Part shown: positions 1 through 5,714 of the stretch, piece after piece
How positions within the stretch are numbered: position 1 is the first letter of the stretch
Layout: every line of letters starts with the position of its first letter
Source of the DNA: CAZILN01 sp964540005
GTDB taxonomy: Bacteria; Bacteroidota; Bacteroidia; Bacteroidales; SM23-62
NCBI GenBank assembly: GCA_964540005.1
Contig: CAZILN010000218.1
Coordinates: 1 to 8,537 of the forward strand
Reading direction: 5' to 3'
DNA: 8,537 nucleotides
Notes under the pieces: generated by a model
Database searches by the model: none
Told to the model about the DNA's origin: nothing
The model's input: only the letters and a program-made list of their open reading frames with translations
Program-made: the position numbers and the translations under genes

Positions 1-818
1 AGGGGACCCTGCCCAAAGGAAAGATAGGAGACCTGGAACTGAGCCGCATGATTGCAGGTGGGAACCTCATGGGTGGCTGGGCCCATTCACGGGACCTGAT
101 CTATGTCTCCAAGCTGGTGAAATCCTATCACAGCGACCAGAAGGTTTTTGAGACACTCAGGATCGCCGAAGCCTGTGGGATAAACACCCTGCTTACCAAT
201 CCGCAACTAAGCCGGGTGATCAACAAATATTGGCGTACACAGGGAGGAACAATACAGTTCATTTCGGACTGCGGGATCGGGATGGATCCTGTCAAGGGCA
301 TTGAATTATCCCTGGAAGGAGGCGCCCACGCCTGTTATGTGCAAGGCGGAATAGCCGACAGGTTTGTCCTGGACGGTCGTGTTGATGAACTTGGGGAATG
401 TGTTGAGATCATCAGGAAAAACGGATTACCCGGAGGCATTGGTGCACACATGCTGGAAACCATTGTTGCCTGCGTGGAAGCCGGGATAAAACCCGATTTC
501 TGGGTTAAGACCATCCATCACGTGGATTACTGGTCTGCCCGCCCCGGAGAAGAAGAGAATGATAACATCTGGTGCACCAATCCTGAAGAGACCATTGCCT
601 TCATGCAGGACCTGGAAGAACCCTGGATCGGATACAAAGTACTTGCTGCCGGGGCCATCCATCCTGATGTTGGCTTCCCCTATGCCTTCAAGGCCGGTGC
701 CGACTTTATCTGTGTGGGCATGTATGACTTCCAGATAGTCGAAGATGTCAACCTGGCCTGCGAAGTGCTGGAAGGCGAAGCCCTGAAATCAGACAGGATG
801 AGACCCTGGAGGGCCTGA
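1..818 (+). CDS. TIM-barrel oxidoreductase-like protein, 5'-truncated by the window edge
   Basis: The reading frame is open from base 3 to the TGA at 816-818, so the ATG at 48 is probably internal. The residues before it (LPKGKIGDLELSR) already match the usual entry into this family. Visible landmarks are GGNLMGGWAHSRDLIYVSKL near the start, an alternating strand-helix pattern typical of a TIM barrel, GGIGAHMLETIVACVEAG in the middle, and a RPWRA C terminus. I recognise it as a family of aldo/keto-reductase-like TIM-barrel proteins of Bacteroidota and Planctomycetes, often about 300 residues with a Tat or Sec leader. If so, roughly 40-60 residues are missing here. Substrate and reaction are unknown. 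The family is often near Gfo/Idh/MocA dehydrogenases, but no such partner is visible. It converges on the esterase gene with 69 bases between, where I found no convincing terminator. I am sure it is a real gene and moderately sure of the family. Confidence 0.85.
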   Translation, partial: GTLPKGKIGDLELSRMIAGGNLMGGWAHSRDLIYVSKLVKSYHSDQKVFETLRIAEACGINTLLTNPQLSRVINKYWRTQGGTIQFISDCGIGMDPVKGIELSLEGGAHACYVQGGIADRFVLDGRVDELGECVEIIRKNGLPGGIGAHMLETIVACVEAGIKPDFWVKTIHHVDYWSARPGEEENDNIWCTNPEETIAFMQDLEEPWIGYKVLAAGAIHPDVGFPYAFKAGADFICVGMYDFQIVEDVNLACEVLEGEALKSDRMRPWRA

Positions 819-887
819 CCTGTCTGGCATTTATGCGAAGAATTGAATTCCAGCTTCAGTGTTTTATTGCACTTCAGTCCCGGGAAT

Positions 888-2126
888 CTATAGTTTACTG
901 AATCCTTCTGTTATTGCTTCTATACCTTTAAGCGCATTCTCCGGAAATGGGATTTTACTTGAGAACACCAGCAGTACTTCCGGAGCTTCAATTTCAATTT
1001 TGCTCTCATCTATGTCTCCCTGAGCATCTGTAACAGCCTGGATATCAAGCCCCAGGTGTTTTGCCATGAAATGATAGACAGGAACTCTTTTCTTGTCTCC
1101 GTAATCATGCACACCGTCGGGAAAATGAACCTGTTCTACATTGTCCTCTGCACTGTAAAATGAATATATTCGCTTGATGAACGGATATTCCAGCTCCGGC
1201 TCGGTAATGGTCCAGTCATCTCCATCAGAGATCATCAATAATGGTTTCGGGGCCACCATGGCAGCTATTTCTGCATTATTCGTAAAATGCTTTGCACTTT
1301 CATGAATAGGTAAACCGCTTTCACAGTCACATCCTCCGAAAAAATGGCAGGCTACCATCACCACAGGGACACTCACACTCACCCTGTCATCAATGGCTGC
1401 CAGCAGGAAGGTCTGGGTTCCGCCTCCGGAAGCCCCGGTAACTCCTATCCGGCCGGGATCAACATCCGGCAGGGATTGTAAAAAATCAAGTGCTCTTATC
1501 CCGGTCCATGTCTGGATGGTAAGCGAAATGGGGGTTGTGTGATGTTTCCAGATATTTTCAGCACTCGGGTGTTCTATTACTGCAGAGGGGTCCAATTGCC
1601 AGATGGATTCCCCGCCCCAGGCAAACATATTGTAACTGAAGACAACGGCTCCCATACGGGCCAGGGCGGCGCAGCGGTACTGCATATCCGGACGGAACCG
1701 TCCGAATTCAATCAGGGAATCCCCCTCAAAATGACCATGAGGACACAGAATGCCCGGAACCCTGCTTTCGTTGTCGAGCGGTCTGTAAAGGTTTCCGCAA
1801 ACATAAAAGCCGGGGAAACATTCGAAAGATACATTCTCTACAGTATAACCGTCTTTTATTCTTTTGGGTCCTATTGATGTATTCAAAGGGGTCCGCTGCG
1901 GTAAAGGAGATAAGTTCATGCCCTTCAGTATAGACTCTCTCAGCATCAGCTTGCGTTTTTCCCATGCCTCTTTATCTGAATACATGGATTCCAGTTTAGC
2001 CAGTTCTGCTGCGCCTTCCTCATGAGTATAATATTGGTCCTGGCGAAGGACAGGAGCATCTTCTGCAGTATTTTTACATCCAAAAAGGATAATTACCATT
2101 AGAATTGATAAAAAGCTTGTTTTCAT
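888..2126 (-). CDS. Acetyl-xylan-esterase-like alpha/beta-hydrolase lipoprotein
   Basis: This 412-residue protein has a lipoprotein signal: a hydrophobic stretch at residues 5-16 and lipobox L14-F-G-C17, so it is probably lipidated and surface- or periplasm-facing. The body is an alpha/beta hydrolase of the acetyl-xylan-esterase type. It has PHGH at 129-132 (oxyanion region), the nucleophile elbow G231-A-S233-G-G, an APKPLLMISDGDDWT segment at 292-306 carrying the likely acid (D301 or D304), and the catalytic His in DGVHDYG (H340). The triad therefore looks complete, and the length is normal for the family. Likely activity is removal of acyl groups from carbohydrates or related esters; the true substrate cannot be read. 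The start is the ATG whose leader gives a proper lipoprotein signal. No clear Shine-Dalgarno precedes it, as is common in Bacteroidota. It is monocistronic here, with 240 bases of non-coding sequence upstream. Confidence 0.9.
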   Translation of the reverse strand: MKTSFLSILMVIILFGCKNTAEDAPVLRQDQYYTHEEGAAELAKLESMYSDKEAWEKRKLMLRESILKGMNLSPLPQRTPLNTSIGPKRIKDGYTVENVSFECFPGFYVCGNLYRPLDNESRVPGILCPHGHFEGDSLIEFGRFRPDMQYRCAALARMGAVVFSYNMFAWGGESIWQLDPSAVIEHPSAENIWKHHTTPISLTIQTWTGIRALDFLQSLPDVDPGRIGVTGASGGGTQTFLLAAIDDRVSVSVPVVMVACHFFGGCDCESGLPIHESAKHFTNNAEIAAMVAPKPLLMISDGDDWTITEPELEYPFIKRIYSFYSAEDNVEQVHFPDGVHDYGDKKRVPVYHFMAKHLGLDIQAVTDAQGDIDESKIEIEAPEVLLVFSSKIPFPENALKGIEAITEGFSKL

Positions 2127-2319
2127 GATAAATTGAATATTGTTTGATTAATAATATCAGGGATCATTAATAAGAAGTTTTAACTACAGCCCGGAGGTCT
2201 TTCCAGTGTTTGGCAGTTTTGTGTTTTGCGAAATACGAGAGGAGTAAAAATACAGAAATAATACTTATTTCGGCAGTGATATCCTTATTGTTTTACTCAT
2301 GAATTCAGTCGTTGCACGA

Positions 2320-2352
2320 TTGACATCCTCTCTCACCTAAAGGAAAGGGATT
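2320..2352 (+). mobile_element. Putative IS605/IS1341-type element end (hairpin)
   Basis: The sequence TTGACATCCTC, then ACCTAAAGG, then GGGATT has the arrangement I remember for the hairpin end of IS605/IS1341 (tnpB-type) elements. ATCC (2325-2328) can pair with GGAT (2348-2351) around an inner CC-TAAA-GG stem. It lies 14 bases upstream of the transposase ATG. No tnpB gene is present, so this would be a remnant or the end of a tnpA-only element. The similarity is recalled, not searched. Confidence 0.4.
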
Positions 2353-2366
2353 ACTCGTAGCATTTC

Positions 2367-2822
2367 ATGCTCCTCGTGAGCTCATTCGCTGTCGCTCATT
2401 CGGTTCCAGAGCTTTTACGAAGCCTTAGACAGTACTCCCTCGCGGTTTTCTGCAGGTTTGCTTGCGCGAGCCCTGACGGGGTTCTGCTGCCGACCGCTAC
2501 TGCGATTTGCTTGACAGGCCATCTCCGTCTGGTGTGTGGTGATTTTGGCTGCAGGCTCATTGAAACCAACGGGGAGAAGGATCATGTACATCTGTTGGTT
2601 GAACCTATGCCACATACTACACCATCAAAACTTGTGAACAGCTTGAAAGGGGTTTCATCCAGATTCCTCAGACAAGAGTTTGGCTACGCCGAACTCGCAA
2701 GCTCGGTTCCGCAACTGGAGAAGTACTACTGGAAAGGAGGCTTATGGTCTCCAAGTTATTTTATCGCATCCTGCGGCGGTGCATCGCTTCATGTTATCAA
2801 AAAGTATATCGAAAATCAGTAG
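2367..2822 (+). CDS. tnpA: IS200/IS605-type Y1 (HUH) transposase TnpA with aberrant N terminus
   Basis: From about residue 58 the 151-residue protein is a good Y1 transposase. It has GCRLIETNGEKDHVHLLVE with the HUH motif H-V-H, SKLVNSLKGVSSRFLRQEF, then GLWSPSYFIASCGGAS, and the C-terminal helix VIKKYIENQ carrying the catalytic Tyr. Such enzymes cut and rejoin single-stranded DNA at hairpin-marked ends. The first 57 residues are odd. The family's YHLVFCxKYRR strand is only partly recognisable (QYSLAVFC, then an unrelated stretch), and the leader is encoded by a 14-nt tandem repeat (GCTCATTCG at 2380 and 2394). About nine residues (GYAELASSV) also interrupt the usual EFP-xLxxxYW segment. An in-frame TAG at 2358-2360 makes this ATG the first possible one. 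Catalytic residues are intact, but the protein may be inactive. REP-associated (RAYT) transposases are relatives and cannot be excluded. Confidence 0.8.
   Translation: MLLVSSFAVAHSVPELLRSLRQYSLAVFCRFACASPDGVLLPTATAICLTGHLRLVCGDFGCRLIETNGEKDHVHLLVEPMPHTTPSKLVNSLKGVSSRFLRQEFGYAELASSVPQLEKYYWKGGLWSPSYFIASCGGASLHVIKKYIENQ
2684..2710 (+). repeat. Palindromic micro-insertion inside tnpA
   Basis: This approximately 27-nt stretch encodes the extra residues GYAELASSV and consists of short palindromes: GGC-TAC-GCC, then CCGA and TCGG arms. Its right part, CGCAAGCTCGGTTC (2696-2709), recurs exactly at 3791-3804 inside the nested inverted repeat. Because its length is a multiple of three, the transposase frame stays open. 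Exact ends are uncertain. Confidence 0.5.
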
Positions 2823-2995
2823 ATTTGTCCTTATACATATATTCTAATGACTTTTTGCATTTTATTACATTAAATCCAACGACTTTTCAAAGCCAAAAAG
2901 TGAATCACTTGTTAATGTGTGTGAATAAAATTTTGTATTATTAAAAACAGTTGTATTAATCGATGCGACTGCTTTACTGATGTAATAGTATGATT
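2823..2995. other. AT-rich non-coding stretch after tnpA
   Basis: Together with the repeat and tandem entries below, this makes up a 337-base stretch without a gene. It has no credible ORF. The only structure I see is a perfect 6-bp hairpin, AAGTGA-A-TCACTT (2898-2910), which could mark the downstream end of the tnpA element or act as a weak terminator, and the decamer TTAATCGATG (2956-2965), which recurs at 3914-3923. Confidence 0.4.
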
Positions 2996-3048
2996 GGGAC
3001 CTGAACCCGGGACCTCGTGATTATGAATACTGAGGCCTATTTGTAATC
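2996..3048 (-). repeat. tRNA-Met-like relic, direct repeat copy 1
   Basis: Read on the minus strand, TTCATAATCACGAGG followed by TCCCGGGTTCAGGTCCC looks like the anticodon loop (CAT), variable region and T arm of an elongator tRNA-Met. The anticodon stem no longer pairs and no acceptor end is present, so it is a relic and not a tRNA gene. Bases 3005-3048 match 3876-3919 at 38 of 44 positions with no gap. The flanking GGGACCTG (2996-3003) also recurs at 3847-3854. It lies downstream of the DUF2442 stop codon. The tRNA origin is inferred from memory; the repeat itself is seen directly. Confidence 0.6.
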
Positions 3049-3107
3049 AGCTGGTTGTTATGTATTTGAGAGTTGGTGTTTTAGCGAAAATCCTTGTTTC
3101 TGAGCCA

Positions 3108-3133
3108 AATCCTTCTCTGAGAATCCTTCTCTG
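3108..3133. repeat. Short tandem repeat, 14-nt period
   Basis: AATCCTTCTCTG occurs at 3108-3119 and again at 3122-3133, and a diverged third unit (AATCCTTGTTTCTG) lies just upstream near 3089. It sits in the 3' flank of the DUF2442 gene. No function is apparent. Confidence 0.6.
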
Positions 3134-3159
3134 TGCTGCTACCAGCAATTCATAAATAT

Positions 3160-3399
3160 TCATTCAACTCTTTTGCTTTTTTGATACAATATTTCCGGGT
3201 CAAAATCAGCTTCGTTTTCCCACTCGATTGTATCAAAACTAACTCTAACGGATTGAAACATTTTTGTATCTCTAAGGTCCCTAAAAATGCCAAAATCAAG
3301 ATATGGTTTCATATCAAACTGCCTTTTTTCGCCATTTTCAAAGGTTAAAAGGAGTTGGTAATCCTCTTGTGGTTTTACATCAGTAATTGCGAAATACAT
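3160..3399 (-). CDS. DUF2442 domain protein, partner of the DUF4160 gene
   Basis: This 79-residue protein spans one DUF2442 domain: ITDVKPQEDYQLLLTFENGE near the start, then FDMKPYLDFGIFRDL, the VRVSFDTIEWENEADFDPE signature, and a short charged tail. No catalytic residues are known to me for the family. DUF2442 genes are very often next to DUF4160 genes, and the pair is treated as a putative toxin-antitoxin or similar accessory module; which partner does what is not established from sequence. The gene follows the DUF4160 stop codon by 5 bases, so the two are surely co-transcribed and probably translationally coupled. I chose the ATG at 3399; an in-frame GTG lies immediately before it (3402) and would add one residue. 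The ribosome-binding site is weak (AAAAGTG). Confidence 0.85.
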   Translation of the reverse strand: MYFAITDVKPQEDYQLLLTFENGEKRQFDMKPYLDFGIFRDLRDTKMFQSVRVSFDTIEWENEADFDPEILYQKSKRVE

Positions 3400-3404
3400 C
3401 ACTT

Positions 3405-3671
3405 TTATTTTAATGGTTCAATCTGGAAAGGTTTTTCTCCATTCTGACATAATTTCCAATTCGCAAGCAACTCATCCCTATGAATTTCTATCCAGGCCTG
3501 GATCAGTCTCATTTGTCTGTCGGGTATCTTCCCATCCATAACTTCTATTTCTTCAATGCTGATAGATATCTTATAATCCTGGTAATAGGCATGAATGTGC
3601 GGTGGATTATGCTCCTTCGGTGCATAATACATCCTTATAATTATTCCAAAAAACATTGATATTGTTGGCAT
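3405..3671 (-). CDS. DUF4160 domain protein, first gene of putative TA-type pair
   Basis: This 88-residue protein matches DUF4160 over its length. MPTISMFFGIIIRMYYAPKE opens the domain, NPPHIHAYYQDYKISISI follows with the family's characteristic HIHAYY histidines, and the second half has DGKIPDRQMRLIQAWIEIHRDELLANW. The fold is small and the biochemical role is unknown to me. The conserved histidines have invited nuclease-like guesses, but nothing here proves that. It is the promoter-proximal gene of a two-gene operon with DUF2442. A perfect Bacteroidota -7 box (TATCTTTG) lies 16 nt upstream of the ATG, so the transcript leader is short. Family assignment is firm; the toxin-antitoxin role is inferred from the usual pairing and from the neighbouring MNT-HEPN pair. 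Confidence 0.87.
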   Translation of the reverse strand: MPTISMFFGIIIRMYYAPKEHNPPHIHAYYQDYKISISIEEIEVMDGKIPDRQMRLIQAWIEIHRDELLANWKLCQNGEKPFQIEPLK

Positions 3672-3687
3672 ATCAAATCTTATTGAG

Positions 3688-3695
3688 CAAAGATA
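3688..3695 (-). promoter_or_regulatory. Bacteroidota -7 box TATCTTTG for the DUF4160-DUF2442 operon
   Basis: On the minus strand TATCTTTG matches TAnnTTTG perfectly and stands 16 nt before the ATG at 3671. No convincing TTTG -33 element is seen upstream. The same box at the same distance precedes the MNT gene. Confidence 0.55.
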
Positions 3696-3750
3696 CTAAT
3701 CATATTTAAAATGTATATAGGATTTTCTGCAACCAGGAATTCTTGATTAC

Positions 3751-3818
3751 ATACAGTGGTGAGCTTTATAGCCCAGGCTTGCTTGCCTTCCGCAAGCTCG
3801 GTTCAATAACCACTGTAT
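3751..3818. repeat. Nested inverted repeat, MITE- or REP-like
   Basis: ATACAGTGGT (3751-3760) is the exact reverse complement of ACCACTGTAT (3809-3818). Just inside, GAGCTT (3761-3766) pairs with AAGCTC (3794-3799), and a central GCTTGC-CTTCC-GCAAGC hairpin (3781-3797) offers an alternative core. The whole 68-nt unit can fold into one long structure with a 9-nt bulge on the right. The core shares 14 nt (3791-3804) with the micro-insertion in tnpA. It lies between the two toxin-antitoxin-type operons, outside any gene. It could be a non-autonomous element mobilised by a Y1 transposase, or simply a strong terminator-like hairpin. It lacks the expected run of T on either side. Confidence 0.65.
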
Positions 3819-3846
3819 ACTGAGCTAAAAGATTTGTAGCGAGACC

Positions 3847-3919
3847 GGGACCTGCCTGTACCGGTTACCCGGGGAACCCGGAACCTCATGATGATGAATA
3901 CCGAGGCTTATTTTTAATC
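3847..3919 (-). repeat. tRNA-Met-like relic, direct repeat copy 2
   Basis: Bases 3876-3919 match copy 1 (3005-3048) at 38 of 44 positions. The flanking GGGACCTG at 3847-3854 also matches, but here it is separated from the core by about 20 extra bases that contain a GGTT-ACCCGGGG-AACC palindrome. On the minus strand it retains TTCATCATCATGAGG and TTCCGGGTTC, again like a degraded tRNA-Met 3' half. It begins 17 bases downstream of the HEPN gene's stop codon. Confidence 0.6.
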
Positions 3920-3936
3920 GATGGGTAGTTTTTGAC

Positions 3937-4326
3937 CTAATAAGTGTGCCTTTCGATTTCTGTAATAAAGGTTCTGACTTGTTCAATCAGAGGTTTTGCT
4001 GTTTCTTCATCAAATTCATAAAGTTCTCCATAATCACCTTTCTGACGTAGATCATACAATTCGGAATATAACTTTCCAAATGTTTTGTCAATCTTATCTG
4101 TCTTAATGAAATGATGTCCGAACTGATTCCGGGTGCCCTGATGGGTTTTGGTTTTTATCTCATGTTTCAGTAAAAGTGCTATCACAGCATAAAAACAAGC
4201 ATAATATAACCTGTTTATTACTGCATTCCACTTTCCATTAGCTGCTAAAATTAATGCTTCCTCAAAGGATTCTTTAGCTCGGTGAAATCTGTATTTAATG
4301 TATTCATCCCGATTATCAATAGTCAT
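3937..4326 (-). CDS. HEPN-domain protein (UPF0332/HepT-like), probable toxin of MNT-HEPN pair
   Basis: This 129-residue helical protein belongs to the HEPN superfamily of the UPF0332 type. It has KYRFHRAKESFEEA at 11-24, WNAVINRLYYACFYAVIALL at 33-52, THQG at 61-64, then FGHHFIKTDKIDK and the family signature LYDLRQKGDYGE at 90-101. HEPN proteins paired with MNT nucleotidyltransferases act as RNases or similar toxins, restrained by AMPylation from the MNT partner. The sequence R66-NQFG-H71 fits an RX4H pattern, but the position two after the His is F73, not the Tyr that is AMPylated in the well-studied HepT (RX4HXY). Its ATG overlaps the MNT stop codon as ATGA (4323-4326), showing tight translational coupling. 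Family certain; toxin role inferred from pairing. Confidence 0.9.
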   Translation of the reverse strand: MTIDNRDEYIKYRFHRAKESFEEALILAANGKWNAVINRLYYACFYAVIALLLKHEIKTKTHQGTRNQFGHHFIKTDKIDKTFGKLYSELYDLRQKGDYGELYEFDEETAKPLIEQVRTFITEIERHTY

Positions 4327-4637
4327 AGTCTTATCCCTTCCTGAATGACACTTTCATATAGAGGAGAATAAAATAAAATATTTTGCCAGTACTTTTTTGT
4401 ATAAATAAATGTTGATATAACCTGTCCATATTCCAGTTCTAAATTATAAAGATCATCTCTGAATTTATCTTCTGTATCAAGAGTAACCTTTTCATCATCA
4501 ACCAATATTAAAATATCCCAATCCGAATCAGGCCGGTTATCACCACGAGCCCGGGAACCGAATAAATACACTTCTGCTTGCGAATCCTTCTTTAGAATTG
4601 CATTAATAATCTGTTCTTTTAAAAGATCCTGATCCAT
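4323..4637 (-). CDS. MNT-domain nucleotidyltransferase (MntA-like antitoxin)
   Basis: This 104-residue minimal nucleotidyltransferase has the family's active site: G27-S28-R-A-R-G32, then S38-D39-W-D41, that is GSxxxG followed by DxD, with the two aspartates available for metal and ATP binding. The rest is the usual small alpha/beta fold ending in a helix (SPLYESVIQEGI). In characterised MNT-HEPN systems the MNT protein transfers AMP to the HEPN toxin and silences it, so the likely role is antitoxin. It is the first gene of the operon and overlaps the HEPN gene by 4 bases. An AAAAGGA Shine-Dalgarno-like run (about 4645-4651) lies 7 bases before the ATG, and a perfect TATCTTTG -7 box lies 16 nt upstream. 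All catalytic residues appear intact. Confidence 0.92.
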   Translation of the reverse strand: MDQDLLKEQIINAILKKDSQAEVYLFGSRARGDNRPDSDWDILILVDDEKVTLDTEDKFRDDLYNLELEYGQVISTFIYTKKYWQNILFYSPLYESVIQEGIRL

Positions 4638-4653
4638 TTTTATTCCTTTTGAT

Positions 4654-4661
4654 CAAAGATA
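4654..4661 (-). promoter_or_regulatory. Bacteroidota -7 box TATCTTTG for the MNT-HEPN operon
   Basis: A perfect TAnnTTTG match on the minus strand, 16 nt before the ATG at 4637. The common core with the DUF4160 promoter extends to GTATCTTTG. No clear -33 TTTG is present. Confidence 0.55.
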
Positions 4662-4713
4662 CATAAATCTGAGAAGGTAATGTTTTGTAATTTTACATGA
4701 GTTCGATATAATT

Positions 4714-5078
4714 TCAACAAGCTATTGCCAATGATTGATTAATTATCTCAAGGTTCTTTAAAGGTTTCTTCGGTAAATAACAGTAAGCATCAAGCTATTT
4801 TTCATATTCTTTCTCAGTTTGGTAATCAGGTGAATGCCATCTATGAAGAGCTTTTCAAAAAGATCCTTGGATATATATCCTTTATCTCTGAAAAGTTTGC
4901 CATAGATCTTGGCCAGCAGGTTGGTTCCAGAAACAGGATATCTGTCATTTTCTTTGCCGGGAGTAAGGACAAAACCTGGAATTTCTCCCTTGTCATTGAT
5001 AATAAAATGCATCTTCAGTCCACAGAACCATCCTATGCTGCAGTAACCCTTGGGGGCGAATTCTTTATTATATATCAT
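4714..5078 (-). pseudogene. IS982-family transposase remnant with internal deletion
   Basis: The ORF from the ATG at 5078 encodes the middle of an IS982 DDE transposase: GYCSIGWFCGLKMHFIINDK, GFVLTPGKENDRYPVS, then GKLFRDKGYISKDLFEKLF and DGIHLITKLRKNMKNSLM. At that point the frame breaks. The next frame immediately resumes with AYCYLPKKPLKNLE, which resembles the extreme C terminus of IS982 transposases, and ends at the TGA at 4714-4716. The segment that would hold the catalytic glutamate (about 50-60 residues) has therefore been deleted between KNSLM and AYCYL. The N-terminal part with the first aspartate is also missing; a TGA closes the frame 9 bases upstream of the ATG. The enzyme cannot be active. 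Terminal inverted repeats were not found. Confidence 0.85.
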
Positions 5079-5183
5079 TGAATATCAAATACATACATAC
5101 ATTATTCAATTTAAATTATTGATAACTAATGACTTATTTATTAAACCTTATTTTGAACTCACGTTAATTTAAATCTTCAAAAA

Positions 5184-5714
5184 ATGACTAAGAAAAATTA
5201 TTTATTCTTGATTGTGGCTCTTTTTATCAGTAATAGCCTATTAAGTCAATCTGTACAACAAATAGCTATCGATACAAATGATGTGGATTTAGATTCGTTA
5301 GCACATTTTATTGTTAGCTTGGACACTACCGATACAAACCTGAGCATAGGAGGACGTGGTTATAAGAACATCCTGGTAGTTGAAAATTATGCCATAATTA
5401 CTTCAAATTGGATAAGGAATAATACTGATCAGGAACCACGGACAAATCTTGTTGTTAAATTAGAAGGCCATCCAACTGCACATTCTGATTCAACTTTAAG
5501 AATTGCATATCTGATTTTCTTTCCGGATAATGAAGAACTGGGAAGGCCTTTATATAGGAAGGATCTTGGAAGAATTGATTTATCTTTTCATTATAGTAGT
5601 TTGAATGGGGTAATGGAAACGTTGACCGGCCACCCTTTTATTTACTGTTGGTATGGTGAGTATCCCTCAGGACATATATATGGGGATATCCATGGTGGCA
5701 GGTTCCTGAAGTAA
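5184..5714 (+). CDS. Secreted protein of unknown function
   Basis: The 176-residue product starts with a clear Sec signal peptide: MTKKNY, a hydrophobic core at about residues 6-20, and a likely cleavage near LLSQS at 19-23. It has no lipobox Cys, so it should be periplasmic or outer-membrane-exposed. I do not recognise the mature part. It begins with an Asp/Thr-rich stretch (IDTNDVDLDSLAHF, SLDTTDTN), continues with alternating strands suggestive of a beta-rich fold, and ends in an aromatic and Gly-rich segment (PFIYCWYGEYPSGHIYGDIH). No catalytic motif is evident. The ATG follows an A-rich leader typical of Bacteroidota, and TTATTTTG (5148-5155) is a one-mismatch -7 box. It stands alone between two transposase remnants. 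It is not obviously truncated. Confidence 0.7.
   Translation: MTKKNYLFLIVALFISNSLLSQSVQQIAIDTNDVDLDSLAHFIVSLDTTDTNLSIGGRGYKNILVVENYAIITSNWIRNNTDQEPRTNLVVKLEGHPTAHSDSTLRIAYLIFFPDNEELGRPLYRKDLGRIDLSFHYSSLNGVMETLTGHPFIYCWYGEYPSGHIYGDIHGGRFLK

Noticed and set aside
819..887. Bidirectional terminator between the convergent genes
   Set aside because: CTTCAGTG and CACTTCAG look complementary at first sight but are not a true inverted repeat, and there is no T-run.
2170..2260. Minus-strand reading frame with SVFLLLSYFAKHKTAKHWKDL ending in TAA, read as a transposase C terminus
   Set aside because: Short, with no start codon context and no convincing family match; it is more likely chance in the upstream region of the esterase.
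2996..3055. Functional tRNA gene (Met on minus or Thr on plus)
   Set aside because: The anticodon stem does not pair, there is no acceptor stem and no 5' half; only a relic is supported.
3751..3818. Integron attC site
   Set aside because: The arms do not show the RYYYAAC and GTTRRRY pair in the right places, and no integrase gene is visible.
5085..5104. Repeated ATAC units as a phase-variation tract
   Set aside because: Only three to four units, and too far from a start codon or promoter to suggest switching.
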